From Streptomyces sp. MUM 203J (GTDB taxonomy: Bacteria; Actinomycetota; Actinomycetes; Streptomycetales; Streptomycetaceae), in contig NZ_JADWYO010000060.1 in assembly GCF_022414595.1 (NCBI RefSeq), positions 1-37,488 on the forward strand: 37,488 bases of DNA. The letters run 5' to 3'. The position numbers were made by a program, and so were the translations under genes. The notes beneath the pieces were generated by a model. That model was not told the DNA's origin. It made no database searches and saw only the letters and a list, made by a program, of their open reading frames with translations. Positions 7,099 to 14,664 of the stretch are shown piece after piece (within the stretch, counting starts at the first letter, position 1; each line of letters opens with the position of its first letter).

Positions 7099-8208
7099 GT
7101 GAGCACCACCAAGAAGATCACCGTGGCCGCGGTCGCCGCCGCTCTCGGTGTCACCACCCTGGCCGCCTGCGGCGGCAAGGACTCCGGCTCCGGCGCGGGA
7201 ACCGGCACCGAGGACGGCGGGACGGGCTCCAAGACCGTCACCCTCGTCAGCCACGACTCCTTCGTCGCCTCCGACGACGTCCTGAAGGAGTTCACCCGCC
7301 GGACCGGCTACACCGTCAAGGTCCTCAAGAGCGGCGACGCCGGTGAGGCCGTCAACAAGGCCGTCCTCACCAAGGGCGCCCCGCAGGGCGACGTCTTCTT
7401 CGGCGTTGACAACACCCTGCTCTCCCGCGCCCTCGACAACGGGGTCTTCGAGCCGTACGAGGCGAAGGGGCTGGACCGGGTCGACGACGCCGTCCAGCTC
7501 GACCGGGGCGGGCACCGGGTCACGCCCGTCGATTTCGGTGACATCTGCGTCAATTACGACAAGAAGTACTTCGCGGACAAGAAGCTCGCCCCGCCGCAGA
7601 GCTTCGAGGACCTGACCAGGCCCGCGTACAAGGACCTCCTCGTCGTGGAGAACCCCGAGCGCTCGTCACCCGGCCTCGGCTTCCTGCTCGGCACGGCCGC
7701 CGCGTCCGGCGACGAGGGCTGGCAGGACTACTGGAAGAAGCTGAAGGCGAACGGCGTCAAGGTCGTCGACAGCTGGGAGATCGCCTACAACCAGGAGTTC
7801 TCCGGCTCCTCCGGCGGCAAGCAGGCCAAGGCGGACCGGCCGCTCGTCGTCTCCTACGCCTCCAGCCCGCCCGCTGAGGTCCTCTACAGCGACCCCCAGC
7901 CGGCCGAGGCCCCGACCGGGGTCTCCACGGGCACCTGCTTCCGCCAGGTCGAGTTCGCCGGCCTGCTCAAGGGCGCGAAGAACACCGACGGCGGCAAGGC
8001 CCTCATCGACTTCCTGATCAGCAAGGAGTTCCAGGAGGACATGCCGCTCAACATGTTCGTGCACCCCGTCGTCGGGGATGCCGAGCTGCCCGAGCTGTTC
8101 ACCAAGCACGGTGTGGTGATCGACAAGCCGCAGACCATGGCCCCCGAGAAGATCGCCGCGAACCGGGACCAGTGGATCCAGTCGTGGTCCTCGCTCGTTC
8201 TGAGGTAA
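7099..8208 (+). CDS. thiB: Thiamine-type ABC transporter substrate-binding lipoprotein
   Basis: A 369-residue extracellular solute-binding protein. Residues 1-24 form a lipoprotein signal with lipobox LAAC (Cys24), then a Gly/Thr/Ser-rich linker. The mature domain begins TVTLVSHDSFVASDDVLKEF, as in the ThiB/TbpA family that binds thiamine and its phosphates. The GTG at 7099 is preceded by AGGAGG with good spacing. The TPP riboswitch upstream strongly supports thiamine (or a thiamine precursor) as ligand. The gene overlaps the permease gene, so ThiB, ThiP and ThiQ form one operon. Confidence 0.92.
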   Translation: MSTTKKITVAAVAAALGVTTLAACGGKDSGSGAGTGTEDGGTGSKTVTLVSHDSFVASDDVLKEFTRRTGYTVKVLKSGDAGEAVNKAVLTKGAPQGDVFFGVDNTLLSRALDNGVFEPYEAKGLDRVDDAVQLDRGGHRVTPVDFGDICVNYDKKYFADKKLAPPQSFEDLTRPAYKDLLVVENPERSSPGLGFLLGTAAASGDEGWQDYWKKLKANGVKVVDSWEIAYNQEFSGSSGGKQAKADRPLVVSYASSPPAEVLYSDPQPAEAPTGVSTGTCFRQVEFAGLLKGAKNTDGGKALIDFLISKEFQEDMPLNMFVHPVVGDAELPELFTKHGVVIDKPQTMAPEKIAANRDQWIQSWSSLVLR

Positions 8209-9881
8209 CCCCGCGGGACGTCCGCGCACGGCGCCGGGGAGGCGCCGTGCGCGTGGCGCTCGTCCTGCTGCCCGCCGTCTTCTTCGCCGTCTTCTTCGCG
8301 TACCCCGTCGCCGCCATCGTCGGCCGCGGGCTGAAGACCGGCGAAGGAGGCTGGCAGTTCGGCCGGTTCGGCGAGGTGCTGGCCCGGCCCGAGATCCTCG
8401 ACGTGCTGTGGTTCACCACCTGGCAGGCCATGGCCTCCACCGTGCTCACCCTGCTCGTGGCGCTCCCCGGAGCGTATGTGTTCGCCCGCTACGACTTCCC
8501 CGGCAAACAGGTGCTGCGGGCGGTCGTCACCGTGCCGTTCGTCCTGCCGACCGTCGTCGTCGGCACCGCCTTCCTGGCCCTCGTCGGGCGCGGCGGGCTC
8601 CTCGACGAGCTGGGCGGCATCCGGCTCGACACGACCGTGTGGGCCATCCTCCTCGCCCACGTCTTCTTCAACTACGCCGTCGTCGTCCGTACCGTCGGCG
8701 GACTGTGGGCGCAGCTCGACCCCCGCCAGGAGGAGGCCGCACGGGTCCTGGGAGCCTCCCGGTTCGCGGCGTGGCGGCGGGTCACCCTGCCCGCGCTCGG
8801 CCCCGCCGTCGCGGCGGCCGGACTGATGGTGTTCCTCTTCACGTACACCTCGTTCGGTGTGATCGTGATCCTCGGCGGGCCCGGCTACCGCACACTGGAA
8901 GCGGAGATCTACCGGCAGACCGCGCAGCTCCTCGACCTGCCGACCGCCGCCGTCCTCACGCTCGTCCAGTTCGCGGCCGTCGCCGCAATCCTCGCCGTGC
9001 ACGCCTGGACCGTGCGGCGCCGGGAGTCGGCGCTGCGGCTCGTCGACCCGGCGAGCACCGCGCGCCGGCCGCGAGGAGCGGGGCAGTGGGCACTGTTCGG
9101 CGGGGTCCTCGCATCCATCGTGCTGCTGCTTCTGCTGCCGCTCGGCGTGCTGGTCGCCCGCTCCCTCGACGCGGGCGGCGGGCTCGGCTACTACCGGGCG
9201 CTGATGTCCGTCGACGCGGGCGGCACCTTCGTGGTCCCGCCGCTGGAGGCTGTCGGGAACTCCCTGCGGTACGCGCTGGCCGCGACCGCCATCGCCGTAC
9301 TCGTCGGCGGGCTGGCCGCGGCGGCGCTCACACGGCGGGCGGGCCGGTTCGTGCGGGGCTTCGACGCGCTGCTCATGCTGCCGCTGGGCGTGTCCGCCGT
9401 GACTGTCGGCTTCGGCTTCCTCATCGCGCTCGACGAGCCGCCGCTCGACCTCCGCCAGGAGTGGATCCTGGTGCCGCTCGCCCAGGCCCTGGTCGGGGTG
9501 CCCTTCGTGGTGCGGACCATGCTGCCCGTGCTGCGCGCGGTCGACGAGCGGCTGCGGGAGGCCGCCGCGGTGCTGGGCGCGTCGCCGCTGCGCGCCTGGC
9601 GGGAGGTGGACCTGCCGATGGTACGGAGAGCCCTGCTGGTCGCGGCCGGGTTCGCGTTCGCGGTGTCGCTGGGCGAGTTCGGCGCGACCGTGTTCATCGC
9701 CCGGGCCGACGCCCCCACCCTGCCGGTGGCCGTGGCCCGGCTGCTGGGGCGGCCCGGCGAACTCAACTACGGGCAGGCGATGGCCCTGTCCACGATCCTG
9801 ATGGCGGTGTGCGCGGTGGCGCTGCTGCTGCTCGAACGCGTACGGACCGGTCGCACGGCGGCCGGTTCGGGGGAGTTCTGA
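8172..9881 (+). CDS. thiP: Thiamine-type ABC transporter permease (fused double permease)
   Basis: A 569-residue inner-membrane permease of the ThiP type, in which two permease domains are fused in one chain with about twelve membrane helices. Each half has an EAA loop that contacts the ATPase: EEAARVLGASRFAAWRRV in the first and REAAAVLGASPLRAWREV in the second. The start is uncertain: GTG at 8172 (given here) or GTG at 8184, both inside the end of thiB and neither with a strong ribosome-binding site. The overlap of up to 37 bases suggests translational coupling to thiB. The partner ATPase starts three bases after its stop. Confidence 0.9.
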   Translation: MDPVVVLARSEVTPRDVRARRRGGAVRVALVLLPAVFFAVFFAYPVAAIVGRGLKTGEGGWQFGRFGEVLARPEILDVLWFTTWQAMASTVLTLLVALPGAYVFARYDFPGKQVLRAVVTVPFVLPTVVVGTAFLALVGRGGLLDELGGIRLDTTVWAILLAHVFFNYAVVVRTVGGLWAQLDPRQEEAARVLGASRFAAWRRVTLPALGPAVAAAGLMVFLFTYTSFGVIVILGGPGYRTLEAEIYRQTAQLLDLPTAAVLTLVQFAAVAAILAVHAWTVRRRESALRLVDPASTARRPRGAGQWALFGGVLASIVLLLLLPLGVLVARSLDAGGGLGYYRALMSVDAGGTFVVPPLEAVGNSLRYALAATAIAVLVGGLAAAALTRRAGRFVRGFDALLMLPLGVSAVTVGFGFLIALDEPPLDLRQEWILVPLAQALVGVPFVVRTMLPVLRAVDERLREAAAVLGASPLRAWREVDLPMVRRALLVAAGFAFAVSLGEFGATVFIARADAPTLPVAVARLLGRPGELNYGQAMALSTILMAVCAVALLLLERVRTGRTAAGSGEF

Positions 9882-9883
9882 CG

Positions 9884-10936
9884 ATGCCTCAGCCGATGCT
9901 GCAGCTGGACGCCGTGACCGTACGGTTCGGGGAGCGGGCCGCCCTGGACGCGGTGGACCTGACCGTGACCGACCACGAGATCGTGTGCGTCCTCGGGCCC
10001 AGCGGCAGCGGCAAGTCGACCCTGCTGCGCGTCGTGGCCGGGCTCCAGCACGCCGACACGGGCCGTGTCCGGCTGGGCGGTGCCGACCAGGCCGGGGTGC
10101 CCGTGCACCGGAGGGGCGTCGGGCTCATGTTCCAGGACCACCAGCTGTTCCCGCAGCGCGATGTCGGCGACAACGTCGCGTTCGGGCTGCGCATGCGGGG
10201 CGTGCCGCGCGCCGAACGTGCCGCGCGGGTCGCGGAACTGCTGGAGCTGGTCGGCCTGCCGGACGCCGAGCGGAGGGCGGTCGCCGCGCTGTCCGGCGGC
10301 GAGCAGCAGCGGGTCGCGCTGGCCCGGGCCCTGGCGCCGAGCCCCCGGCTGCTGATGCTGGACGAGCCGCTGGGGCAGCTCGACCGGGGGCTGCGGGAGC
10401 GGCTGGTCACCGAGCTGCGGTCGTTGTTCGGGCGGCTGGGCACGACCGTTCTGGCCGTCACCCACGACCAGGGCGAGGCGTTCGCGCTGGCCGACCGGGT
10501 CGTGGTGATGCGGGACGGGCGGATCGCCCAGGCCGGAACGCCGCTGGAGGTGTGGCGGCGGCCCGCGTCCGAGTTCGTGGCGAGGTTCCTGGGCTTCGAC
10601 AACGTGGTGGCCGCGACGGTGAGCGGTGAGGCCGCGGACACGGTGTGGGGGAAGGTGCCGGTACCCGCGGGGACGGCGGGGGGCGCGGCCCGGCTGCTGG
10701 TGCGGCCCGCGGGGGTGCGGCTCGGGGACGCGGCCGAGGGCGTGCGCTGTGTGGTGGAGGCCCGGACGTTCCGGGGGCACCACGTGGCCGTGCTGCTGCG
10801 GCCGGAGGACCCGGCGGCGCCGCCGCTGGAGGCCGAGTGCGGGTTGCGGGAGGCCCCGGCGGTGGGGGCGGCGGTGGGCGTGACGTTCCTGGCGGACGAG
10901 GTGGTGGTGCTGGACGAGGAGGGGAACGGCGGTTGA
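9884..10936 (+). CDS. thiQ: Thiamine-type ABC transporter ATP-binding protein
   Basis: A 350-residue importer ATPase. Motifs are intact: Walker A GPSGSGKST (38-46), Q-loop Gln84 (MFQDHQLFPQRDV), signature LSGGE (136-140), Walker B LLMLDE (156-161) and switch His194. About 110 residues after the nucleotide-binding domain form a TOBE-like regulatory extension, as in the larger ThiQ/PotA/FbpC group. The ATG at 9884 follows GGGGGAG; two bases separate it from the thiP stop. Position as third gene after a TPP riboswitch makes thiamine import the likely role; Fe3+ or other ligands are used by related ATPases but do not fit the riboswitch. Confidence 0.92.
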   Translation: MPQPMLQLDAVTVRFGERAALDAVDLTVTDHEIVCVLGPSGSGKSTLLRVVAGLQHADTGRVRLGGADQAGVPVHRRGVGLMFQDHQLFPQRDVGDNVAFGLRMRGVPRAERAARVAELLELVGLPDAERRAVAALSGGEQQRVALARALAPSPRLLMLDEPLGQLDRGLRERLVTELRSLFGRLGTTVLAVTHDQGEAFALADRVVVMRDGRIAQAGTPLEVWRRPASEFVARFLGFDNVVAATVSGEAADTVWGKVPVPAGTAGGAARLLVRPAGVRLGDAAEGVRCVVEARTFRGHHVAVLLRPEDPAAPPLEAECGLREAPAVGAAVGVTFLADEVVVLDEEGNGG

Positions 10937-11002
10937 GGTCCCGCCTGCTCCGTGCGGGGCGGGAGCGGGGGAAACCTCATGGCATCCGTGCACCGGCCCG
11001 CC

Positions 11003-11008
11003 TACAGT
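11003..11008 (+). promoter_or_regulatory. Candidate -10 element, leaderless arrangement
   Basis: TACAGT ends seven bases before the ATG at 11016, which has no Shine-Dalgarno sequence. This places the predicted transcription start at or next to the start codon, a common leaderless design in Streptomyces. No clear -35 is present. Confidence 0.4.
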
Positions 11009-11015
11009 TCCCCGC

Positions 11016-11819
11016 ATGGTGATCACCTACGAGCGGTACCTGGACCACATCAGCCGCCAGGTCGCCCAGCTCAGGGCCGTACTGGCCTCCGGGGCCGACC
11101 TCGCTGCGCGCGTTCCCACCTGCCCCGACTGGACGGTCGAGCAGCTGATACGGCACACCGGCGGCGCCCTGCGCTGGTCCGGGCACATCACGCGTACCCG
11201 CGCCCAGGAGCGGCCCCCCAACGAGGAGATCCCGGACGCGGACGGCCCCGGCCACGAGGGGGACCGGGAGGCTCTCGACGCCTGGCTGGCCGAGGCGGGC
11301 GAGAGCCTGGTCGCCGCGCTCCGCGAGGCCGGGTCCGGCACAGGCGTGTGGACCTGGGGCTGGGACCGGAGCACCGACTTCTGGGCCCGTCGCATGACCA
11401 TGGAGGTCGCCGTCCACCGCGCCGATGCCGCCCTGGCCGCCGGACTGCCCTACGAGGTCGAGCCCGGGATCGCCGCCGACGCGGTCGACGAGTGGCTGCA
11501 GATCGTCCGCTACGCGCAGCGGATGCGGCCGGACGACGGCATGGCAGAACTGCGCGCCGCGCCCGGTGGGCCGGTCCGCACTCTCCACCTGCACGCCACC
11601 GACACCCCGTCCGGACTGGACGCCGAGTGGTTCATCGAGCTGACCGAGGACGGTGTCGCCTGGCGCCGCGGCCATGAGAAGGCCGATGCCGCCCTGCGCG
11701 GGCCGCTCACCGAGGTGCTGCTCGCGATCTACCGTCGCCGTCCGCTCGACTCCGGGCTTGTCGAGGTGCTGGGCGACCGGGAGCTGCTGGAGTTCTGGCT
11801 GAAGCGCGCCAGCTTCTGA
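11016..11819 (+). CDS. Maleylpyruvate isomerase family mycothiol-dependent enzyme
   Basis: A 267-residue DinB-like four-helix protein of the MDMPI family. Characterised members use mycothiol, the actinobacterial low-molecular-weight thiol, for isomerisation or conjugation. Likely divalent-metal ligands are His47 (CPDWTVEQLIRHTGG), Glu130 and His134 (MEVAVHRAD); the E-x3-H spacing fits the family. The C-terminal part (from about residue 160) matches the MDMPI C domain. It is a single gene, probably leaderless, and no aromatic-degradation genes are nearby, so true maleylpyruvate isomerase activity is unlikely and the substrate is unknown. Confidence 0.85.
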   Translation: MVITYERYLDHISRQVAQLRAVLASGADLAARVPTCPDWTVEQLIRHTGGALRWSGHITRTRAQERPPNEEIPDADGPGHEGDREALDAWLAEAGESLVAALREAGSGTGVWTWGWDRSTDFWARRMTMEVAVHRADAALAAGLPYEVEPGIAADAVDEWLQIVRYAQRMRPDDGMAELRAAPGGPVRTLHLHATDTPSGLDAEWFIELTEDGVAWRRGHEKADAALRGPLTEVLLAIYRRRPLDSGLVEVLGDRELLEFWLKRASF

Positions 11820-11835
11820 CCCGTCGCCGGACCGG

Positions 11836-12147
11836 TCAGGAGGCGGCGGAGCCCGGTCGCGGCAGGGGCTCCGGCGCCTGTTCCGCCGAGTCCAGCAGTG
11901 CGGCCCGGGACTTCAGGCCCCGCGCCCCGTCCGGCGGACGCAGTTCGCCCGGCGCCATCGGCACGGGCTCACCCCGCGGCGCGTGGCAACCGGGGCACGC
12001 TCTCGAAGACGTCCTGTACGGCGCCCACCACGCCAGGCGGACAGTGCAGCCCCCCGTGCGCCGGGCCTCCGGACCGTCCACGGGGGGCGTCGTCGGCGGT
12101 CCGGCCGAACGCCTCCGGTGTCCCGCTCGCCGGTGGACGCGCTCCAC
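11836..12147 (-). CDS. Small hypothetical protein with CPGCH motif
   Basis: A possible protein of up to 103 residues. The last 68 codons (from about 12043 down) have roughly 88 percent G/C in third position, which is coding-like, and encode VRLAWWAPYRTSSRACPGCH and a tail rich in Pro, Arg and Ala. The single CxxCH could bind metal or heme, but there is only one pair of cysteines and no signal peptide. The only in-frame start is GTG at 12147, and the first 35 residues look non-coding, so the gene may be degraded or start abnormally. It lies 30 bases downstream of an ABC permease gene on the same strand. Not recognised. Confidence 0.4.
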   Translation of the reverse strand: MERVHRRAGHRRRSAGPPTTPPVDGPEARRTGGCTVRLAWWAPYRTSSRACPGCHAPRGEPVPMAPGELRPPDGARGLKSRAALLDSAEQAPEPLPRPGSAAS

Positions 12148-12177
12148 GCCGCCGCGACAACCGTGCCGTCGCCCCGG

Positions 12178-13605
12178 TCAGCCGGTGAGGGGCAGCGCGG
12201 CCAGGCCCGCGACCGCCCAGGTGAGCGGGGCGAACACGGCCAGCAGCACGCCGGTGCGGAGCAGAGCCGCGGAGCGCAGCAGTCCTGCGGGCGCGCCCAG
12301 CCGGATCAGCGCGGCCCGTGTGCTCGAGCGGACCTGGCGGGTCTCCAGGGCGGCGGTCAGTACGGTCGCGGCGGTACAGGCCAGCACCAGACAGGCGCCC
12401 AGCGAGGTCAGTGGCCCGTACGGGCGGGTGTCGGCCCGCGCGTACAGGGTGGCCGCCGTGAGTCCCAGCGCCACGACCCCGCACAGCACCCCGAGCGGAC
12501 GGCCGATGCGCCGTGCCTCGTCCATCAGGGCGCGGCCGGCCAGGAGCCGGGTCGCGCCGGGACGGTACGCCTGGACGAGCCGCCCGCAGAGATGGGCGAG
12601 GCCCGGCCCGGCGACGGCCAGCCCGACTGCCGTGAGCGCCCAGCCGACGACCACGCCCACCGGGATGCCGGGCACGCCCCCGGGCAGCGGCAGCAGCACG
12701 GCCTCGGCCTCCCGTGCCCCGTACACCTCGACGGCCAGCCCCATGGCGATGAGCGCGACACCCCAGGGCAGGCCGGCCGGTGCGGGCGCCGGAGCGAAGG
12801 GGTCCCGGACCTCCGCCTCCGCGGGCCCCCCGTCACGCCCGGTCCCGGCGCCGGTACGTCCCCCGCCGCCCCGCCGGAACCGCGCGGGACTCCGGCTCTC
12901 GGCAACCGCACCCGCGGCATCCGGAGTCGCGGCGCCGCCGGCATCCCCGGCTCCACCGGAAGTCCTGGGACCGCCGGGCGCGCGCCCGGCCCAGGCCGAA
13001 GGAACGCCGCCGACGGACGCCCCGCTGCCGGGTGACGTGCCGGCCTCCGCCTCGGCCGGGCTCCCGGCCCGTGGCCGTCCGCGCCGCCGTCCCGTCCCGC
13101 GCGGGCGGAGCGTCAGCGCCACCGCCGCCGAGGCGGCCACTGGTGTGACGGCCAGCAGCGTGAGCGCGGCCGGCACCGGCAACGCCTGTCCGGCGGCCAG
13201 CAGTTCGGCCGCCGCGTTGTCGAAGGGCAGTCCCGTCAGGTCGCCCCGCAGATGCAGGTACACCAGCAGCGCCAGGGCGGAGCCGAGGACCGAGGAGACC
13301 GCGGTGGACGCGGCGGCGATCGCGGCCAGCCGACCGGGCCCGAGGCCGAGGGACGACAGACCGGGCCTGGGCCGGGTGCTCGGGTCCGTACGGGCCACCG
13401 CGACCGCCAGGTACACGGTCGCGGCCAGCGGCAGGGCACACCAGGCCAGCCGTACCACGGAGCCGGTGGACCGGTCGGGGTGCGCCACCGCGTACCCCAG
13501 CGCGCACAGCAGCAGGAATCCCACGCCCGCCGACGCGGCGGTGACCAGCAGCCGCCGGGCCAGGACCAGGGGGTGGGCGGCGCGGGCTAGACGGAGAGCG
13601 AGCAC
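12178..13605 (-). CDS. FtsX-like ABC transporter permease with disordered insert
   Basis: A 475-residue membrane protein. Hydrophobic segments lie near residues 22-40, 53-71, 92-117, 143-166, 278-296, 311-333, 371-389, 401-420 and 449-472. Residues 168-277 form a long low-complexity linker of Gly, Ala, Pro, Arg and Ser, probably a surface loop. The C-terminal pattern TRAALIRLGAPAGLLRSAAL before the final helix resembles the LGA coupling region of FtsX/MacB-type permeases. The GTG at 13605 lies inside the end of the ATPase gene (19-base overlap), so the two are translationally coupled. FtsX-type systems often export lipids or peptides or control cell-wall enzymes; the substrate here is unknown. 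Confidence 0.75.
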   Translation of the reverse strand: MLALRLARAAHPLVLARRLLVTAASAGVGFLLLCALGYAVAHPDRSTGSVVRLAWCALPLAATVYLAVAVARTDPSTRPRPGLSSLGLGPGRLAAIAAASTAVSSVLGSALALLVYLHLRGDLTGLPFDNAAAELLAAGQALPVPAALTLLAVTPVAASAAVALTLRPRGTGRRRGRPRAGSPAEAEAGTSPGSGASVGGVPSAWAGRAPGGPRTSGGAGDAGGAATPDAAGAVAESRSPARFRRGGGGRTGAGTGRDGGPAEAEVRDPFAPAPAPAGLPWGVALIAMGLAVEVYGAREAEAVLLPLPGGVPGIPVGVVVGWALTAVGLAVAGPGLAHLCGRLVQAYRPGATRLLAGRALMDEARRIGRPLGVLCGVVALGLTAATLYARADTRPYGPLTSLGACLVLACTAATVLTAALETRQVRSSTRAALIRLGAPAGLLRSAALLRTGVLLAVFAPLTWAVAGLAALPLTG

Positions 13606-14417
13606 GCGTCGCGGCCCTCCGCTCCGTCCAGCCCCCCGAGCCTGTCGGCGGCGGCATCGGTTTCCGGGCCCGCGTCGGCCGCTGCTCCGCCGTCCTCGGC
13701 GGCGAGGAGGCCCGCCGCCTGGTGGACGTACGCGTCCATGGAACCCACGCGCCGCCCGTCGACCAGCGCGATCACCCGGTCTGCGATCCCTGCCACCGCC
13801 TCGTCGTGGGTCGCGAGTACGACGGTGATGCGGTGAGAGCGGGCCGCCGCGGTCAGGGTGCGCAGCACCAGCGACCGGTCGGCCTGGTGGAGGCACGCGG
13901 TGGGCTCGTCCGCGAACAGCACGGTCGGATCCGCCACCAGCGCGCGGGCGACGGCGACGCGCTGCCGCTCGGACTGGAGCAGCGCGTGCGGGCGGCGGGT
14001 GGCGCAGGGACCTGCGTCGAGCCGCTCCAGCCACTCCAGGGCGGTGGACTTGGCCGCCCGGTGCGAGCAGCCGCGCAGCAGCAGGGGCAGGGCGGCGTTC
14101 TCCCAGGCGGTCAGCTCGGGCAGCAGGGTGGGCTCGGGATCGATCCAGCCGAACCGGTCGCGGCGCAGCCGCTCGCGCTGGAGGGGGCCCATGGTGTGGA
14201 CGGGCGCGCTGTTGAACCAGACCTCGCCGTCCTGGGGGGCGAGCTGGCCGGACAGGCAGTGCAGCAGCGTCGTCTTGCCGCTGCCGCGCGGGCCGTGCAC
14301 GGCGAGGACCTCGCCCTCTCGCACGCCGACGGAGACGCCGCTGAGCGCCGGGGAGCCGTGGTGTGTGTGGTGCAGCGAGCGCGCCCACAGTACGTCGTTG
14401 TCCGGCGGGGCCACCAT
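13587..14417 (-). CDS. ABC transporter ATP-binding protein with degenerate motifs
   Basis: A 276-residue ATPase of the MacB/LolD-like group. Walker A is intact (GPRGSGKTT, 42-50), as are the Walker B acidic pair (VLFADE, 166-171) and the switch His204. Three other motifs differ from consensus. The Q-loop Gln is absent (WIDPEPTLLPEL, about 91-102). The signature LSGGE is LLQSE (146-150). The D-loop region, usually S-x-L-D, reads ACLHQ. The last 40 residues are an acidic, Ala/Gly-rich tail. The ATG at 14417 is preceded by GAGGTG about nine bases upstream; an alternative GTG at 14429 overlaps that site. It pairs with the overlapping FtsX-like permease. Confidence 0.82.
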   Translation of the reverse strand: MVAPPDNDVLWARSLHHTHHGSPALSGVSVGVREGEVLAVHGPRGSGKTTLLHCLSGQLAPQDGEVWFNSAPVHTMGPLQRERLRRDRFGWIDPEPTLLPELTAWENAALPLLLRGCSHRAAKSTALEWLERLDAGPCATRRPHALLQSERQRVAVARALVADPTVLFADEPTACLHQADRSLVLRTLTAAARSHRITVVLATHDEAVAGIADRVIALVDGRRVGSMDAYVHQAAGLLAAEDGGAAADAGPETDAAADRLGGLDGAEGRDACSLSV

Positions 14418-14545
14418 CGCAGAAAACACCTCAGATCAGATCAGAGCGTGCCATGTCCCCCCATATTCCACGAACCCCCCCGAACCAGTCGGAACATAAC
14501 ACGCGGCTCATCGGCGCCCAACGCGGTTGTACGGCAACAGGAAAC

Positions 14546-14591
14546 GGCCGTGGCCCGGATGCACCCGTACGGGTGAGTCCGGGCCACGGCC
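14546..14591 (-). terminator. Terminator after the aminotransferase gene
   Basis: Arms 14546-14559 and 14578-14591 form a perfect 14-bp stem. The loop contains the small palindrome ACCCGTACGGGT (14563-14574), giving a nested hairpin. On the minus strand the stem is followed by GTTTCCTGTT, partly U-rich. It lies 74 bases after the aminotransferase stop and before the ABC ATPase gene, so it separates those two units. Confidence 0.75.
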
Positions 14592-14664
14592 AGACCGACG
14601 TGCGACGTCGGGCGGGGCCGAGCCGGCGGTGAGGGAGGGTTCCGGCGCGGGTCCCGTCGGGAGA

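Noticed and set aside
8408..9883. Upstream part of the frame that leads into thiQ, overlapping thiP
   Set aside because: It reads as Arg/Ala/Gly noise in a shifted frame; thiQ begins at ATG 9884 with a ribosome-binding site.
12178..14388. A single 736-residue fusion of ATPase and permease on the minus strand
   Set aside because: The part upstream of 13605 is in the wrong frame for the ATPase; the ATPase motifs lie in the frame ending at 13587, so these are two overlapping genes.
14430..14664. Search for a tRNA or small RNA gene in this spacer
   Set aside because: Only the nested hairpin terminator is found; no cloverleaf or T-arm consensus.
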